Source: a virus
Length of the DNA stretch: 22,050 nucleotides
IMG/VR virus record: IMGVR_UViG_3300025674_000457
Location: 1 to 22,050 of that record
Direction: 5' to 3' (one strand)
The notes below the pieces were generated by a model. The model was not told where the DNA came from and did not search any database. It saw only the letters and a program-made list of their open reading frames with translations. The first letter of the stretch is position 1, and each line of letters opens with the position of its first letter. A program made the position numbers and the translations under genes. Shown piece by piece: positions 21,057 through 22,050 of the stretch.

Positions 21057-21785
21057 TTATACATTCGGATAATAAGTTTTTGGAGTTATAAAAGAACTAG
21101 ATGAAGAACCATCTTCTTCAAGAGCTCTTTGTAATTCATCTTCATATAATAATTTTAATTCTTGTGTTCTTTGAGGCGCTTTTTTAATTGCCAAATAATA
21201 AGCAAGGCCCGCGCACATACAAGGAACGAACCTATAAGGTACATCGGTTGCGTTTGTATAAGCTCCAACATCTTGAATCCTTTTCACATAATAATAGTTA
21301 ATAAAGTTTCCGGCTTCAGAAGATCCTGGAGTAAGGTATAAAGTTATTGTAACTTTGTCTATAAATCTTTGTACAAAATATTGTACAGGTTGTCCTTCAG
21401 ATGATTTGTTTGATAAAGCTTGATAAGCTGATCTATTAATTTTTGTTAAAGGTGTATCTATAGAAGATGCATTCCTATAAGAGCACTCCAATATATCGTC
21501 AACACCGTATACAGCAGTCGCGTCGGATGTGCCATCACCAGTTGAACGATACATCGTATAAGTTGCTTGACCATCTACTAAAGTTATTGAATTGTTTGCA
21601 ACTTCCCAATAATGCAAACCTCGGTTTGCCCATTCTTGAAATAGAATATTTAAAGATCGTCGCGCGGTTTTAATATCATAACCGGCATTAGGTTGCAATC
21701 CAATTCTTTCATAAGCCTCTTCTATGATCTCATCGATCTGAAAATTCTTATCAAAGATATACGTACCTGAAGTAGTGTTAGCCAT
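21057..21785 (-). CDS. Head-tail adaptor, P22 gp4-like
   Basis: This 242-residue protein begins with a helical region, IDEIIEEAYERIGLQP (17-32), then TARRSLNILFQEWANRGLHY (40-59) and WEVANNSITL, the pattern of P22 gp4-type adaptor ('DNA stabilisation') proteins, where a helix pair precedes a beta-sandwich. VPYRFVPCMCAGLAYYLAIK near the C-terminus and an ELKLLYEDELQRAL helix follow the same family layout. It would bind beneath the portal and receive the nozzle protein encoded 12 kb downstream. A strong AGGAGG lies 5 bases before the ATG. Confidence 0.7.
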   Translation of the reverse strand: MANTTSGTYIFDKNFQIDEIIEEAYERIGLQPNAGYDIKTARRSLNILFQEWANRGLHYWEVANNSITLVDGQATYTMYRSTGDGTSDATAVYGVDDILECSYRNASSIDTPLTKINRSAYQALSNKSSEGQPVQYFVQRFIDKVTITLYLTPGSSEAGNFINYYYVKRIQDVGAYTNATDVPYRFVPCMCAGLAYYLAIKKAPQRTQELKLLYEDELQRALEEDGSSSSSFITPKTYYPNV

Positions 21786-21793
21786 TTAGCCTC

Positions 21794-22050
21794 CTACTTA
21801 TCTAACAATACAGTTACTGTTCCTGTTAGTGAAGAAATACTAATTCCACTTTCAAATAATACTCCATCTTCTGGAATATTAAATGCAAAGACATCACCTA
21901 CTGGAGCATCTGCTTGGAAGTATATATTTGTAGTTCCACCATTAACTAATGTAACAGCTCCTACAGTTGTAGCATTTTCTGCACCAAGAATAATTCCTCT
22001 TAGTCTAGTTCTTCCAGCAAATACAACACCAGTTGTATTTCTTCTTATTG
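21794..22050 (-). CDS. C-terminal part of a small conserved virion protein (partial)
   Basis: An open frame enters from the right edge and stops with TAG at 21796-21794, giving about 84 residues. It reads as beta-rich: AGRTRLRGIILGAEN, then VGAVTLVNGGTTNIYFQADA, and FNIPEDGVLFESGISISSL near the end. This strand order (RxRGI, then AGxVxLxxGG, then 'IPxxGVLF') is one I recall from small phage virion proteins of about 100 residues found beside adaptor genes. Its start lies outside the window. Function unconfirmed; virion surface or neck association is likely. Confidence 0.6.
   Translation of the reverse strand, partial: IRRNTTGVVFAGRTRLRGIILGAENATTVGAVTLVNGGTTNIYFQADAPVGDVFAFNIPEDGVLFESGISISSLTGTVTVLLDK

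Noticed and set aside
1-22050. tRNA genes, CRISPR array, integrase, attachment sites or insertion sequences
   Set aside because: Reading both strands by eye I saw no cloverleaf-like segment, no regularly spaced direct repeats and no recombinase or transposase motif; the window is almost fully coding.

Overview
The window reads as part of an AT-rich marine tailed phage (Caudoviricetes) genome. Every gene I can support lies on the minus strand, packed end to end with 1 to 26 base overlaps or very short gaps, which suggests one long late transcription unit running from high to low coordinates. Podovirus-like architecture is inferred from a P22 gp4-like adaptor, a second adaptor-like protein, a large P22 gp10/T7 gp12-like nozzle protein, and the absence of a tail tube or tape measure. 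The AT-rich, compact style and the family mix recall environmental phage contigs from ocean surface water, including phages of SAR11-like hosts. The host cannot be read from the sequence.

Layout in transcription order (right to left). First, virion neck and fibre genes (22050 to 15813): a partial small virion protein, the gp4-like adaptor, a small protein with an ADP-ribosyltransferase-like motif, two conserved neck or structural proteins, a small conserved virion protein, and three repeat-rich or fibre-like proteins. Second, an accessory island (15771 to 9119) of twelve overlapping genes: six 2-oxoglutarate/Fe(II) oxygenase-like proteins, two sulfotransferase-like proteins, a miniature APS-kinase-like P-loop protein, a miniature HxGH nucleotidyltransferase, and two unrecognised proteins. 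Third, virion genes resume (9141 to 6515): the nozzle protein and three small proteins. Fourth, two glycosyltransferases (6512 to 4697). Fifth, large glycine-, alanine- and glutamine-rich putative internal or ejected proteins (4623 to 45), then the first 12 codons of another gene at the left edge.

The most interesting part is the island. The nucleotidyltransferase and APS-kinase-like proteins together could make PAPS, the sulfate donor. The two sulfotransferases could use it, the oxygenases could create hydroxyl acceptors, and the nearby glycosyltransferases could add sugars. This would be a phage-encoded hydroxylation, glycosylation and sulfation system acting on the phage's own tail or fibres or on the host surface. 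The motifs are visible in the sequence; the joint pathway is inference.

No tRNA, rRNA, CRISPR array, integrase, insertion sequence, terminase, portal, major capsid or polymerase gene is visible. The largest non-coding gap is 73 bases (4624 to 4696); no gap reaches 300 bases.
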